A stretch of 64,000 nucleotides of DNA from Cognatazoarcus halotolerans (GCF_009800965.1 NZ_WUAF01000001.1:186001-250000); one strand, 5' to 3'; positions 38,011 to 45,691 are shown, counted from the stretch's first letter. Notes: generated from the sequence alone by a model not told the origin. Program-made: numbers and translations.

Positions 38011-39363
38011 ATGCCCCGCCACAGCGCCCTGGCCCTCGCGATCGGCTGCGCCCTCGGCACACCAGCCTTCGCAGCCGCAGTCCCACCCACCAACACCCTC
38101 GTCGGCTGGGCCATGCTGCCCGCCGCGACCTTCTCCGATGGCCCGACCTCGGGCCAATTTGCCTTCACCAACCCGGCCAGCCCGGAGAACACCCCGCCCT
38201 ACATCGATCTGCAGTCGGTACAGGGATTCTCCGGAATCCTCGCTGGCGCGAGCGGCAGCTATCGGATGCTGGTCGATAACGGCTTCGGCTCGCAGGGAAA
38301 TTCGGCAGACAACGTGCTTCGCATGTACGCGGTCCAGGTTGACTACCGCACCGCAGGCGGAGGCAGCGGCACGGTCTCTGCAGCCAACTGGAACACCGGC
38401 GCGGCTACCGCTGCCTTCGACGCCAGTACCCGCCTCGGCCTCAACGACGCCAACCGGCAGTTGGGAATCAGCATTCAGGCCGATTACGACACCTATTACG
38501 ATAAGGTCGGCAATCCGGCGGTTGACGCGGGCCTCAAGAGCGGGCGCCTGCTGACCGGGGCCGACTTCGACGTCGAAGGCGTGCGCCGCGACAAAAACGG
38601 CCACTACTGGTTCGGCGACGAGTTCGGCCCCTACCTCGTCAAGACCGATAGTCAAGGCACCGTACTGCGTCCGGAAATCTCGCTGCCGGACGTATTTGCG
38701 CCACAGCACAAGGAGGTCGTGACCGGCAGCGCCACCGCCAACCTTGGCGGTTCGGGCGGCTTCGAAGGCCTCGCCATCAACGCGCGCGGCGACAGGCTCT
38801 ACACCCTGCTGGAAAAGACGGTTGCCGGTGACCCGGAAAAATCCCTGCGCATCAACGAGTTCGACATCGATACCGAATCGTACACAGGGGCGAGCTTCAT
38901 GTATCAGCTCGAGGCCGACGGCACCGCCATCGGCGACATGACCGCGATCGATGATCAGCGTTTTCTGGTCATCGAGCGTAACGGCGCCACCGCCACCGCC
39001 GGCACACCATTCAAGAAGGTGTTTCTGGTCGACATCGCCGATGTGGACGCCCGCGGCTTCGCGAGCAAGACCGAGGTGGTCGACCTCATGAACATCGCTG
39101 ACCCGGACGACCTCAACGGTGACGGCAGCACGGTCTTCACCTTTCCGTACGTGACCATCGAGGACGTGCTGATTCTCGACTCGAACACGATCGTCATCGT
39201 GAACGACAACAACTTCCCTGGCGGAGGCGGGCGTTCGTTCGCCTCCGACAATACCGAGTTCCTGAAGATCAGCCTCGCCAATCCGGTACCCGAACCCGAA
39301 ACCTATGCGCTGATGCTCGCGGGTCTCGGCCTCATCGGATTGGCGGCGCGCCGCCGCACGTAG
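38011..39363 (+). CDS. PEP-CTERM anchored esterase-like/phytase-like family protein (copy B)
   Basis: Paralogue of the preceding gene, 450 aa, with signal peptide (LALAIGCALGTPAFA). Shared family blocks include VQGFSGILAG, VEGVRRDKNGHYWFGDEFGPYL, FEGLAINARGDRLYTLLE and VIVNDNNFPGGGGRS, whose acidic/Asn clusters could bind calcium. It ends PVPEPETYALMLAGLGLIGLAARRRT, again a PEP-CTERM signal. The GDEFGPY block is absent from copy A, so the two are old duplicates with probably different specificities. Start ATG 38011; CCCCGGAG lies a few bases upstream. Confidence 0.85.
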   Translation: MPRHSALALAIGCALGTPAFAAAVPPTNTLVGWAMLPAATFSDGPTSGQFAFTNPASPENTPPYIDLQSVQGFSGILAGASGSYRMLVDNGFGSQGNSADNVLRMYAVQVDYRTAGGGSGTVSAANWNTGAATAAFDASTRLGLNDANRQLGISIQADYDTYYDKVGNPAVDAGLKSGRLLTGADFDVEGVRRDKNGHYWFGDEFGPYLVKTDSQGTVLRPEISLPDVFAPQHKEVVTGSATANLGGSGGFEGLAINARGDRLYTLLEKTVAGDPEKSLRINEFDIDTESYTGASFMYQLEADGTAIGDMTAIDDQRFLVIERNGATATAGTPFKKVFLVDIADVDARGFASKTEVVDLMNIADPDDLNGDGSTVFTFPYVTIEDVLILDSNTIVIVNDNNFPGGGGRSFASDNTEFLKISLANPVPEPETYALMLAGLGLIGLAARRRT

Positions 39364-39381
39364 CGCGCCGCCCCAGTGCGC

Positions 39382-39404
39382 GAGGGGCGGCCCGGCCGCC
39401 CCTC
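39382..39404. terminator. Strong GC hairpin between convergent genes
   Basis: GAGGGGCGGC, loop CCG, GCCGCCCCTC: a perfect 10-bp stem 19 bp after the copy B stop. It has no T-tract, so it may act as a factor-assisted terminator or 3'-end stabiliser. Confidence 0.5.
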
Positions 39405-39483
39405 ATTCAGTCCCGGCAGGGCCATCGCGCCATTACTGCGACCGTCGTTCGGCCCAAGCGCGAAGAGGCTCCGCTGGCCGTGC

Positions 39484-40329
39484 CTAGAAATGCCACTGCA
39501 CCTTGAGCATGGGCGTGGAAGTCTTCGAGCCGGCGATGTCGCTGGTCGCGCCAAACTTGTTCTTGATGTACTCGTAACCGACACCCGCGCGCAGGGTATT
39601 CGGTTTGCCCATGACCATCTGGCCGACATCCGCCATGACAAAGATGTCGGTCCACGTCTCAGGACCGGTCTTGTCGCCGAAGCCGTCCTTGCCCTTCTCG
39701 CCGGTATGATTCAGAAAACCCTCGAAGGACAGCGGCAGCGGGCCGAGCTGGAACGGCACACCCCATGCCAGGGCAATCCGGTAGGTCGAATCGAAATCAA
39801 CCGACTTGCCGACGATACCGTTGTTGTTTTTCTCCTTGTAGTACAGCAGGCTCACATCGAGAAACCCCTTGGGGACATTGAACTTGAGCGTCGGACCAAT
39901 GAGCACCTTGCGCACCTTCGGCGCGAACGCGGTGTCCTTCGTGTTCCAGTCGAAACCGGTCGTCAGCGCCACCTCCTTGACCGGACCGAAGGACATGTCC
40001 TTCTTGAAGACCTTGCCCAGATACAGCTGGTGGGCATAGACCACGTAGATTTCCTGCGCACCCTGCGAGCCGCCTCTGGCCGGATCGCTACGGTCCGACG
40101 TGAGGATGTCGACGTTGAGGAAGTTCTGCCCGTAGTCGTAGCCGCTCACATGGGTGAAACCAAAGATGTCCTTGGAGACGTTCTTCGAGTTCGCCGGTTC
40201 CCGGAAATTGTTTCCGGTGCGGTAGAAGACCGACGTATCGCTCCAGTTGGCGGCGTGGACGGCCGGCGGCGCGGCAAGAATGCAACCTAAGACGGCCGCG
40301 GAGGCAAGACGCGAAGCGGAGGGTTTCAT
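39484..40329 (-). CDS. Tsx-like outer-membrane channel (nucleoside-specific porin family)
   Basis: 281-aa outer-membrane beta-barrel with signal peptide (residues 1-26, ending PPAVHA). It opens NWSDTSVFYRTGNNFREPAN and ends in ...MLKVQWHF, a terminal aromatic residue required for barrel insertion. Alternating strand pattern throughout, with the loop KEKNNNGIVGKSVDFDSTYRIALAWGVPF. Resembles 'outer envelope' proteins of the nucleoside-specific channel (Tsx) family. Its neighbour uraD degrades purine-derived ureides, so purine or ureide uptake is an attractive inference. A poor sigma54 match at 40490-40503 on this strand was not accepted. Confidence 0.75.
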   Translation of the reverse strand: MKPSASRLASAAVLGCILAAPPAVHAANWSDTSVFYRTGNNFREPANSKNVSKDIFGFTHVSGYDYGQNFLNVDILTSDRSDPARGGSQGAQEIYVVYAHQLYLGKVFKKDMSFGPVKEVALTTGFDWNTKDTAFAPKVRKVLIGPTLKFNVPKGFLDVSLLYYKEKNNNGIVGKSVDFDSTYRIALAWGVPFQLGPLPLSFEGFLNHTGEKGKDGFGDKTGPETWTDIFVMADVGQMVMGKPNTLRAGVGYEYIKNKFGATSDIAGSKTSTPMLKVQWHF

Positions 40330-40607
40330 CGGGCAAGACTCCTTTGCGAGAGAGGTTCTGTTCGACGCGGCACAACGCCGCGCTCTTTTTTCAAGCTATC
40401 AGGAGTCGCGACAATTTTGACGAATAGTGCTCATCACCCTTTTGATATATGAGGTCTCTTTCAATCACCTGTTTTTTAAAGAAAATATCGCAACCTACAG
40501 GCCCGCCCGGGAAGCACGGCCATGGGGCAACACAGAGTTGGGCGCACACAAATTGCGCACCGCAACATCCTTTCAATTCATGCAGTTGCGTCATCTTCCT
40601 GCACGGA

Positions 40608-40622
40608 GCACCGTAACGGTGC
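40608..40622. promoter_or_regulatory. NtrC-like dyad upstream of uraD
   Basis: GCACCG-TAA-CGGTGC, a perfect 15-bp inverted repeat in the NtrC half-site register (GCACC-N5-GGTGC), centred about 85 bp upstream of the predicted sigma54 start. Confidence 0.55.
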
Positions 40623-40673
40623 GCGACGACCCGGAAAGACGGCCCGCCCCGGCCCCATAAGGCCGTTTTCGCA

Positions 40674-40689
40674 TGGCACGCCACTTGCC
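40674..40689 (+). promoter_or_regulatory. Sigma54 promoter of uraD
   Basis: TGGCAC-GCCAC-TTGCC: a full match to the -24/-12 consensus TGGCAC-N5-TTGC with GG-N10-GC spacing. The predicted transcription start is near 40700, leaving a 20-nt leader to ATG 40722. Confidence 0.8.
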
Positions 40690-40721
40690 AGTAGTCAAGC
40701 GTCGACCTAGCGGATGATCCG

Positions 40722-41372
40722 ATGCCCCAGACCTTCAAGCCCCCGCCCGAGCTTGCCGCTACCGCAGAGCAGACGGGCCGCACGATGCCCGGCACGGGAT
40801 CCATGCCCACTCCGGGGCTGGTCGACGTCCCGCTCGACCCGGCGGGTCTCTCGGCCCTGCCTTGCCGTGCCTTCGTCGAAGCCCTGGCAGGCGTGCTGGA
40901 ATACGCGCCGCAGCTTGTCGAGCGAGCCTGGGAGAAACGCCCTTTCGATGACTTGGCCGATCTTTACGGACAACTCATGGAGGAGCTTCAATTCGCCACC
41001 GAGGTGGAAAAGCGGCAGCTCATGGCGGCGCATGGCGACCTTGGCGATGCCCTTGGCGTCGAGGGCCATTTGTCCCTCGCCTGTCTGCACGAGCAGCGCG
41101 CCGCCGGTCTGTTGAGCGGTCCGCGGGCCGAACGCGAACGATTACTGCTGCTCAGCACCCGCTACCGCCGCCGCTTCGGCTTTCCGTGCCTGATCGCCTT
41201 GCAGCCGCTTGGGCGCGGTCAGGTTATACGCATGCTCGCGCGGCGCGTTCGCAACCCGGCCGAGATCGAGTTTGCAGAGAATCTGCGGCAGCTGGGCCTC
41301 ATCGTCTCCTATCGCATCCACGAACGCACCGCACGCCGCCGGTGGCAGCGCGGGTCGGGGCTCAGTGCATAG
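40722..41372 (+). CDS. uraD: 2-oxo-4-hydroxy-4-carboxy-5-ureidoimidazoline (OHCU) decarboxylase
   Basis: Third step of urate oxidation, making S-allantoin from OHCU. 216 aa; about 40 N-terminal residues precede the family core, which starts CRAFVEALAGVLEYAPQLVERAWEKRPF. Catalytic-site candidates are H104 in MAAHGDLGDAL (usual motif HPDL) and E124 in CLHEQRAAGL, followed by LLSTRYRRRFGFPCLIAL. HPDL is changed to HGDL. No uricase, HIU hydrolase or allantoinase genes are in the window, so this copy stands alone. The sigma54 promoter and NtrC-like dyad imply nitrogen-limitation control. Its 3' end overlaps the convergent LysR gene by 11 bp. Confidence 0.82.
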   Translation: MPQTFKPPPELAATAEQTGRTMPGTGSMPTPGLVDVPLDPAGLSALPCRAFVEALAGVLEYAPQLVERAWEKRPFDDLADLYGQLMEELQFATEVEKRQLMAAHGDLGDALGVEGHLSLACLHEQRAAGLLSGPRAERERLLLLSTRYRRRFGFPCLIALQPLGRGQVIRMLARRVRNPAEIEFAENLRQLGLIVSYRIHERTARRRWQRGSGLSA

Positions 41373-42291
41373 GCCCGGAGCGGCGCAGCACGGCGACGAT
41401 CTGCTCGCGGAACCATCGGCATTCGGCCGAATGATGGGTGCGGTCGTGCCACAGCAGGTAGTACGGAATTGGCGGGATGTCGAGCGGAACCGGACGAATC
41501 ACCAGCGGCAGGAAACTCGCGTAGTGCTCGGCGAAACGCGCCGGTGCGGTAAAGACCATGTCGGTGCCCAGCAACAGGTAGGGCGCCATGTTGAAATACG
41601 GCACGTGGGCCACAACGTTGCGCCGCATGCGCTCGCGCGCCAGGTACATGTCCACCACCCCTCGCTGTCCGACGGAATAGGGGGTCGGCGCCAGGTGTGC
41701 TGCATTGAGGTACGCATCCGCATCGAGCACCTGTTCCGCAAGTGGATGTGTCTTGCGCATCAACAACACCATGTGGTCCTGAAACAGCGCCGTCGTCCGC
41801 AACGAGTCCGGCGGATTCGGCCAATTGCCGATCACGACGTCCATTTCACCCGATTCGAGCGCACCGGCATAGGATGCGGATGCCCCCATAGAGTGCAGAT
41901 TGACCTGTGCCGACGGCGCCCCGGCCTGCATCCTCGCCAGCACTTCCCCGACCGAGCGGGCATCCAGATAGTCGGGCGAGCCAATGTTGAATTCGCGCTT
42001 GCAGACGTTTGCCTCGAACTGCGCGGGCGGTGTGACGATCACCTCGAGCTGTTCGAGTGCCAGTTTCACCGGCTCCAGTAGCGCCGCCCCCCGCTCGGTC
42101 GGTGTCATCCCGCCCCGTCCGCGCACCAGCAGCTGATCTCCGGTGATCTCTCGCAGCCTGCGCAGGGCCGAACTGACGGCCGGTTGCGACTGGTTAAGTC
42201 GTCGTGCCGCTCGCGACACGCTGCCTTCCACGAGTAGATGATGGAGTACCCGCAGCAAGTGCCCATCGATTGCATCACGTCCTACAGCCAA
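41362..42291 (-). CDS. LysR-type transcriptional regulator (likely TTG start)
   Basis: 309 aa. N-terminal winged helix-turn-helix HHLLVEGSVSRAARRLNQSQPAVSSALRRLREITGDQLLVRG, then a LysR effector domain (FNIGSPDYLD, MDVVIGNWPNPPDSLRTTALFQDHMVLLMRKTHP). The frame is open up to 42498, but a LysR protein needs only about 10 residues before the HTH. The only suitable in-frame codon is TTG 42291, preceded by GGGGGG. The ligand is unknown. Convergent overlap with uraD may cause mutual interference; regulation of the neighbours is possible but not shown. Confidence 0.85.
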   Translation of the reverse strand: MAVGRDAIDGHLLRVLHHLLVEGSVSRAARRLNQSQPAVSSALRRLREITGDQLLVRGRGGMTPTERGAALLEPVKLALEQLEVIVTPPAQFEANVCKREFNIGSPDYLDARSVGEVLARMQAGAPSAQVNLHSMGASASYAGALESGEMDVVIGNWPNPPDSLRTTALFQDHMVLLMRKTHPLAEQVLDADAYLNAAHLAPTPYSVGQRGVVDMYLARERMRRNVVAHVPYFNMAPYLLLGTDMVFTAPARFAEHYASFLPLVIRPVPLDIPPIPYYLLWHDRTHHSAECRWFREQIVAVLRRSGPMH

Positions 42292-42700
42292 AGTCTGCCC
42301 CCCGAAAGCTGCCTCGAATCGAGATGAACGGCCTGACGCGACCGAGCCCCACCTCCAGAAGCAATATCCGCACCGGTTTTGCGGAAGCGACGAGGCGGAT
42401 GTGCCATGGGTCGATCGGCGATCCCGCATCCGCCCCGGGCAGGGACTTCGAGCGCACCGCCAACCATCGACTGCGTTGCCCCCTCCGATGCCTGTCACGG
42501 GGCCGGAGCAAGCCCGAGATGAGTCGCCGCCATCGGCACCGTGCCGATGACCCGACCCGCCACACCTGCATACACCGAAGTATCCCGGTGACTTGAATCA
42601 CCTCGCGCCTGGCAACGGTTCATCCCTTTTCGTCTGCCAACCACCTAGGCTTCTTCTGCGAGGCCGATTCCGGCTCCGCAACACCACGAGGAGCACGAAC
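42292..42700. other. Intergenic stretch without a recognisable gene
   Basis: About 400 bp between the divergent LysR gene and a small ORF. It contains the 19-bp palindrome at 42531-42549. Open frames are present on both strands but have no family resemblance or SD. Confidence 0.5.
42531..42549. promoter_or_regulatory. Perfect 19-bp palindrome, possible operator
   Basis: CATCGGCAC-C-GTGCCGATG, 9-bp arms around a single base, 150 bp upstream of the 74-codon ORF and 240 bp from the LysR start. It could be a repressor operator or an RNA hairpin; no T-tract follows. Confidence 0.4.
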
Positions 42701-42925
42701 ATGCGCAACGGAATGAACTGCAACACCGCTTTGAAGCCACGTGAACTTGATCTCCACGCCGCCCGGCAGGTGGGCGGCGGAATCTGGGACTACTCCAATC
42801 GTCTCGGGCTCCTCGGGCAGATGCTCGAAGACATGCAGGATCGCCACTACGGGGACCCCTTCGGCCCGAAAACGCTCGACGAGGCCGCTCACCAGGCGCT
42901 CGAGGGCTGGATTTCGGTCCCGTGA
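42701..42925 (+). CDS. Small hypothetical protein (74 aa)
   Basis: Unrecognised small soluble protein. ATG 42701 has a good ribosome-binding site (GAGGAG about 8 nt upstream). The frame starts MRNGMNCNTALKPRELDLHAARQ and includes WDYSNRLGLLGQMLEDMQDRHYGDPFG, a likely amphipathic helix. No signal peptide, membrane segment or metal motif. The longer frame from 42593 lacks an SD. Confidence 0.5.
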   Translation: MRNGMNCNTALKPRELDLHAARQVGGGIWDYSNRLGLLGQMLEDMQDRHYGDPFGPKTLDEAAHQALEGWISVP

Positions 42926-43304
42926 CCTGCTGACGGATCGCCACCGCGCCTTCGTCGGGGCGGGAATCCTCCGCGATGTGCCGGTGGCGCCTCGAATGCG
43001 ATTGCCCGGTCAGAACGTACCGCGATCGGGCGGGCATTCACGGGGCTTCGGACAGACCATCGACTTGCGGGCTCGTTGCCGCGACGATCGCTCCGCTCGC
43101 CGATGGAGGAGCAACCTTACCCGGAACCGGCACGACGAGGCCCGCCACCATGAAGCACGGCCGCGGAACACGTCCGAGGTATCCGGCCGCCGGATCGGGT
43201 AACCGGCTCGGGCCGACAGCGCCATTGCGCGGCTCGCCGTGGGTCAGCGTGCCCGGCGGCACGGTTCATGCATGATCAAATGCACCTCTTTTCAAAGTAA
43301 ACCG
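42926..43304. other. Intergenic stretch upstream of nasR
   Basis: About 380 bp of high-GC sequence with short open frames on both strands but none I can support. I found no convincing sigma70 or sigma54 promoter here, so where nasR transcription begins is unclear. Confidence 0.4.
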
Positions 43305-44603
43305 ATGCACGTATCCGCAGCCAAGCTCCTGCTGCTCTCCAGACAGCGTGAAATAGAGGCCCTCCGCACGCTCGAATCCCGCTCATCGCTGGTTGCCACA
43401 ATCGGCAGCGTGGTGCATGCGCTGCAGAACGAACGTGGCGCGAGCAGCATCTTCCTCGCCTCGAGAGGAGAACGCTTCGCGGACATCCGCCGTGATCTTG
43501 CCGAGGAATCCGGACGGCTGGAACAACTGCTGCGCAAGGAATTCGATGAGCGGGTGGTTGCCGACACATCCGCCAGCGCCCGCATCTACTCTCTGGTCGC
43601 CTGGGTGCTGCTCGGCATTGATGACCTGCCCGCCCTGCGCGAACGCATCGCAACCCGTCGCCTGTCGGGGGACGAGGCGGTCCGTTCGATCAGCCGACTG
43701 ATCGCGGGGTTGTTGTCGGTGATCTTCGAGATCGCCGACACCGCCATCACACCCGAGGTCTCACGCTCGCTGGTGGCGCTCTTCAACCTCCTCAATGGCA
43801 AGGAGCTGGCCGGCCAGGAGCGGGCCGTCGGCGCGCTGTCCTTCGCTTCCGGCCGCAGCGATGCGGGCCATCAACAACGGCTCATGCATCTGATCGACGC
43901 CCAGGAGCGGAACTTCCAGCTATTCACCGATTTCGCCGAAAGGCGCGTCCTCGAGAGTTGGCGCGAACTGGAGGCGAGTCCGTGTATCGCCCGCCTGGAA
44001 CGGTTTCGGCGCATCCTCTGCAGCACCCGTCCCGACGACTCGCTGAATACGGAGTTCAGCGACCAGTGGTTCGAAGTGTGCAGCGAGCGCCTCGGCGGGC
44101 TGTGGTCCCTGCAATGCACCATGGTGGCGGCCCTGCAGCAAAGTTGCCGCCGGCTCATCGCCGAGGCGGAACGGGATCTGGCGGACGCAGAAGGACTGCT
44201 CGAACGGCTCGTCCGCCACCCCCCGGCCAGCGCCGACAGGGTGGACCGCTTCTTCGACCCCGGACGTCCGATCGACATGGCAATGAGCCTTTCTCACGGT
44301 CCCCAGCACCGCATGCCGGAAAGCATGGAGCAATCCATCATCGACGTACTGCAGGCCCAGTCGGTACGGCTCGCGCGCGTCGAGTCCGAACTGCAGGCGG
44401 CGCGCCGGGCACTCGACGAGCGCAAACTCATCGAACGCGCCAAGGGTGTGCTGATGAATCGGCTCGGGGTCTCCGAGGAAAAAGCCTACAAAGCCTTGCG
44501 CAATGCCTCGATGACCCAGAATCGACGCATGGCGGATGTCGCGGAGGCGACCCTCGCGCTACCCGATTTCATGGATCCGCGCAGCGGTTCGCACCAAGAA
44601 TGA
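43305..44603 (+). CDS. nasR: Nitrate/nitrite-responsive NIT-ANTAR transcription antiterminator (NasR-type)
   Basis: 432 aa. Residues about 20-290 form the helical NIT sensor (ALQNERGASSIFLASRG near the start, LIDAQERNFQLFTDFA later), known to bind nitrate or nitrite in NasR. The C-terminal ANTAR domain follows a coiled coil: LARVESELQAARRALDERKLIERAKGVLMNR, then SEEKAYKALRNASMTQNRRMADVAEATL. ANTAR domains bind paired hairpins in leader RNA and prevent termination; such a leader is present immediately downstream of the gene. ATG 43305 fits the family start; ATG 43272 is an alternative. Confidence 0.92.
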   Translation: MHVSAAKLLLLSRQREIEALRTLESRSSLVATIGSVVHALQNERGASSIFLASRGERFADIRRDLAEESGRLEQLLRKEFDERVVADTSASARIYSLVAWVLLGIDDLPALRERIATRRLSGDEAVRSISRLIAGLLSVIFEIADTAITPEVSRSLVALFNLLNGKELAGQERAVGALSFASGRSDAGHQQRLMHLIDAQERNFQLFTDFAERRVLESWRELEASPCIARLERFRRILCSTRPDDSLNTEFSDQWFEVCSERLGGLWSLQCTMVAALQQSCRRLIAEAERDLADAEGLLERLVRHPPASADRVDRFFDPGRPIDMAMSLSHGPQHRMPESMEQSIIDVLQAQSVRLARVESELQAARRALDERKLIERAKGVLMNRLGVSEEKAYKALRNASMTQNRRMADVAEATLALPDFMDPRSGSHQE

Positions 44604-44620
44604 TCATTTCTCTGCTGCAG

Positions 44621-44637
44621 CGCACCACGTCGGCGCA
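44621..44637. promoter_or_regulatory. NtrC-like dyad upstream of nirC
   Basis: CGCACCA-CGT-CGGCGCA matches TGCACCA-N3-TGGTGCA at 11 of 14 positions, about 85 bp upstream of the predicted sigma54 start. Confidence 0.45.
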
Positions 44638-44688
44638 CAAACCACCTCCCACCATCCGGAATTCGTGCCAAAGTGCAATCGTTTGATC

Positions 44689-44705
44689 TGGCATCAAATT
44701 TGCTT
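44689..44705 (+). promoter_or_regulatory. Sigma54 promoter of nirC
   Basis: TGGCAT-CAAAT-TTGCTT: GG-N10-GC spacing and 5/6 + 4/4 matches to TGGCAC-N5-TTGC. The start would be near 44715, giving a leader of about 155 nt before the nirC ATG that contains the ANTAR hairpins and terminator. Confidence 0.75.
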
Positions 44706-44734
44706 AGGATCAGGCAAGGCTAACGGCGGCCTGA

Positions 44735-44790
44735 ATTTCGGAGCGGAACGAAACCGCTCCCCGAAAGTATCACCTGGACAACGGCGTCCA
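44735..44790 (+). promoter_or_regulatory. Tandem-hairpin ANTAR-binding leader (P1-P2)
   Basis: P1: GGAGCGG (44740-44746), loop AACGAAA, CCGCTCC (44754-44760), extended by TTTCG/CGAAA with a 2-nt bulge. P2: TGGAC (44775-44779), hexaloop AACGGC, GTCCA (44786-44790). Both loops begin AACG, giving the A1/G4 pattern described for ANTAR targets, though P1 as drawn has 7 loop bases. P2 overlaps the 5' arm of the following terminator. Confidence 0.72.
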
Positions 44791-44841
44791 TCTCTGAGCT
44801 CCGCAAACGCGGGTCGCGGGATGTGCGCCGTTTTTGTTTTT
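44780..44841 (+). terminator. Conditional intrinsic terminator in the nirC leader
   Basis: 5' arm AACGGCGTCCATC (44780-44792) pairs with GATGTGCGCCGTT (44820-44832) with one mismatch and one wobble, followed by TTTTTGTTTTT. The 5' arm contains the whole P2 loop and 3' stem, so P2 stabilised by an ANTAR protein would prevent the terminator from forming. Confidence 0.75.
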
Positions 44842-44869
44842 CGGCCCTTACTTTTCGAGAGAACCGACC

Positions 44870-45682
44870 ATGGCCTACCTCGCACCTACCGAGTTCGTCA
44901 CCAAGATGGTGGACGCCGGTGAATCCAAGATATTCATGTCCACCCGCGACACCGTCATCCGTGCCTACATGGCCGGAGCGATCCTCGCCCTCGCGGCCGC
45001 CTTCGCGGTCACCATCAACGTCCAGACCGGGCAGCCCCTGGCCGGCGCGATCCTCTTCCCGGTCGGCTTCTGCCTCCTCTACCTGCTGGGCTTCGACCTG
45101 CTCACCGGCGTGTTCACGCTCGCCCCGCTGGCACTCCTCGACAAGCGCCCGGGCGTCACCCCGGGTGGCGTGATGCGCAACTGGAGCCTGGTGTTCGTCG
45201 GCAACTTCGCCGGCGCCTTCACGGTAGCCGTGTTCATGGCGATCATCTTCACCTTTGGCTTCAGCACCGAGCCAAACGCCGTCGGCAAGGCCATCGGCCA
45301 CATCGGCGAGGGGCGCACCGTGGGCTATGCGGAGCACGGCGCAGCCGGCATGCTGACCCTGTTCATCCGCGGCGTGCTGTGCAACTGGATGGTCTCCACC
45401 GGCGTCGTCGCCGCAATGATGTCCACCAGCGTCTCGGGCAAGGTCATCGGGATGTGGATGCCCATCATGCTGTTCTTCTACATGGGCTTCGAGCACTCCA
45501 TCGTGAACATGTTCCTGTTCCCCTCGGGCCTGATGCTCGGCGGCAACTTCTCCATCTACGACTACATGGTGTGGAACGAGATCCCGACCGTGCTCGGCAA
45601 CCTCGTCGGCGGTCTGACCTTCGTCGGTCTGACCCTCTACTCCACCCACGTGCGCACCGCACCGAAGCGCAAGCCCGCCTGA
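44870..45682 (+). CDS. nirC: Formate/nitrite transporter family channel (NirC-like)
   Basis: Inner-membrane pentameric channel family, 270 aa, six predicted helices. Family signatures include LVFVGNFAGAFTVAVFMAI, RGVLCNWMVSTGVVAAMMSTSVSGKV and FYMGFEHSIVNMFLFPSGLMLGG. FocA and NirC cannot be fully separated by motif; the nasR neighbour and nitrogen-type promoter favour nitrite. ATG 44870 is preceded by GAGAG. Expression is probably under sigma54/NtrC plus NasR antitermination. Confidence 0.9.
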   Translation: MAYLAPTEFVTKMVDAGESKIFMSTRDTVIRAYMAGAILALAAAFAVTINVQTGQPLAGAILFPVGFCLLYLLGFDLLTGVFTLAPLALLDKRPGVTPGGVMRNWSLVFVGNFAGAFTVAVFMAIIFTFGFSTEPNAVGKAIGHIGEGRTVGYAEHGAAGMLTLFIRGVLCNWMVSTGVVAAMMSTSVSGKVIGMWMPIMLFFYMGFEHSIVNMFLFPSGLMLGGNFSIYDYMVWNEIPTVLGNLVGGLTFVGLTLYSTHVRTAPKRKPA

Positions 45683-45691
45683 CAAGGCTGC

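Larger units (their letters stand above)
40330..40721. other. Divergent regulatory region between Tsx-like gene and uraD
   Basis: 392 bp. The half next to the porin is relatively AT-rich (40380-40500); the other half contains the NtrC-like dyad and the sigma54 promoter of uraD. No ORF with family resemblance. Confidence 0.6.

Noticed and set aside
40490-40504. Sigma54-like site in front of the Tsx-like porin
   Set aside because: GGGCCT-GTAGG-TTGCG has the spacing, but three mismatches and a 150-bp leader make it a weak candidate.
42976-43275. 99-codon ORF upstream of nasR
   Set aside because: No SD, Arg/Cys-rich composition typical of an off-frame reading, no family resemblance.
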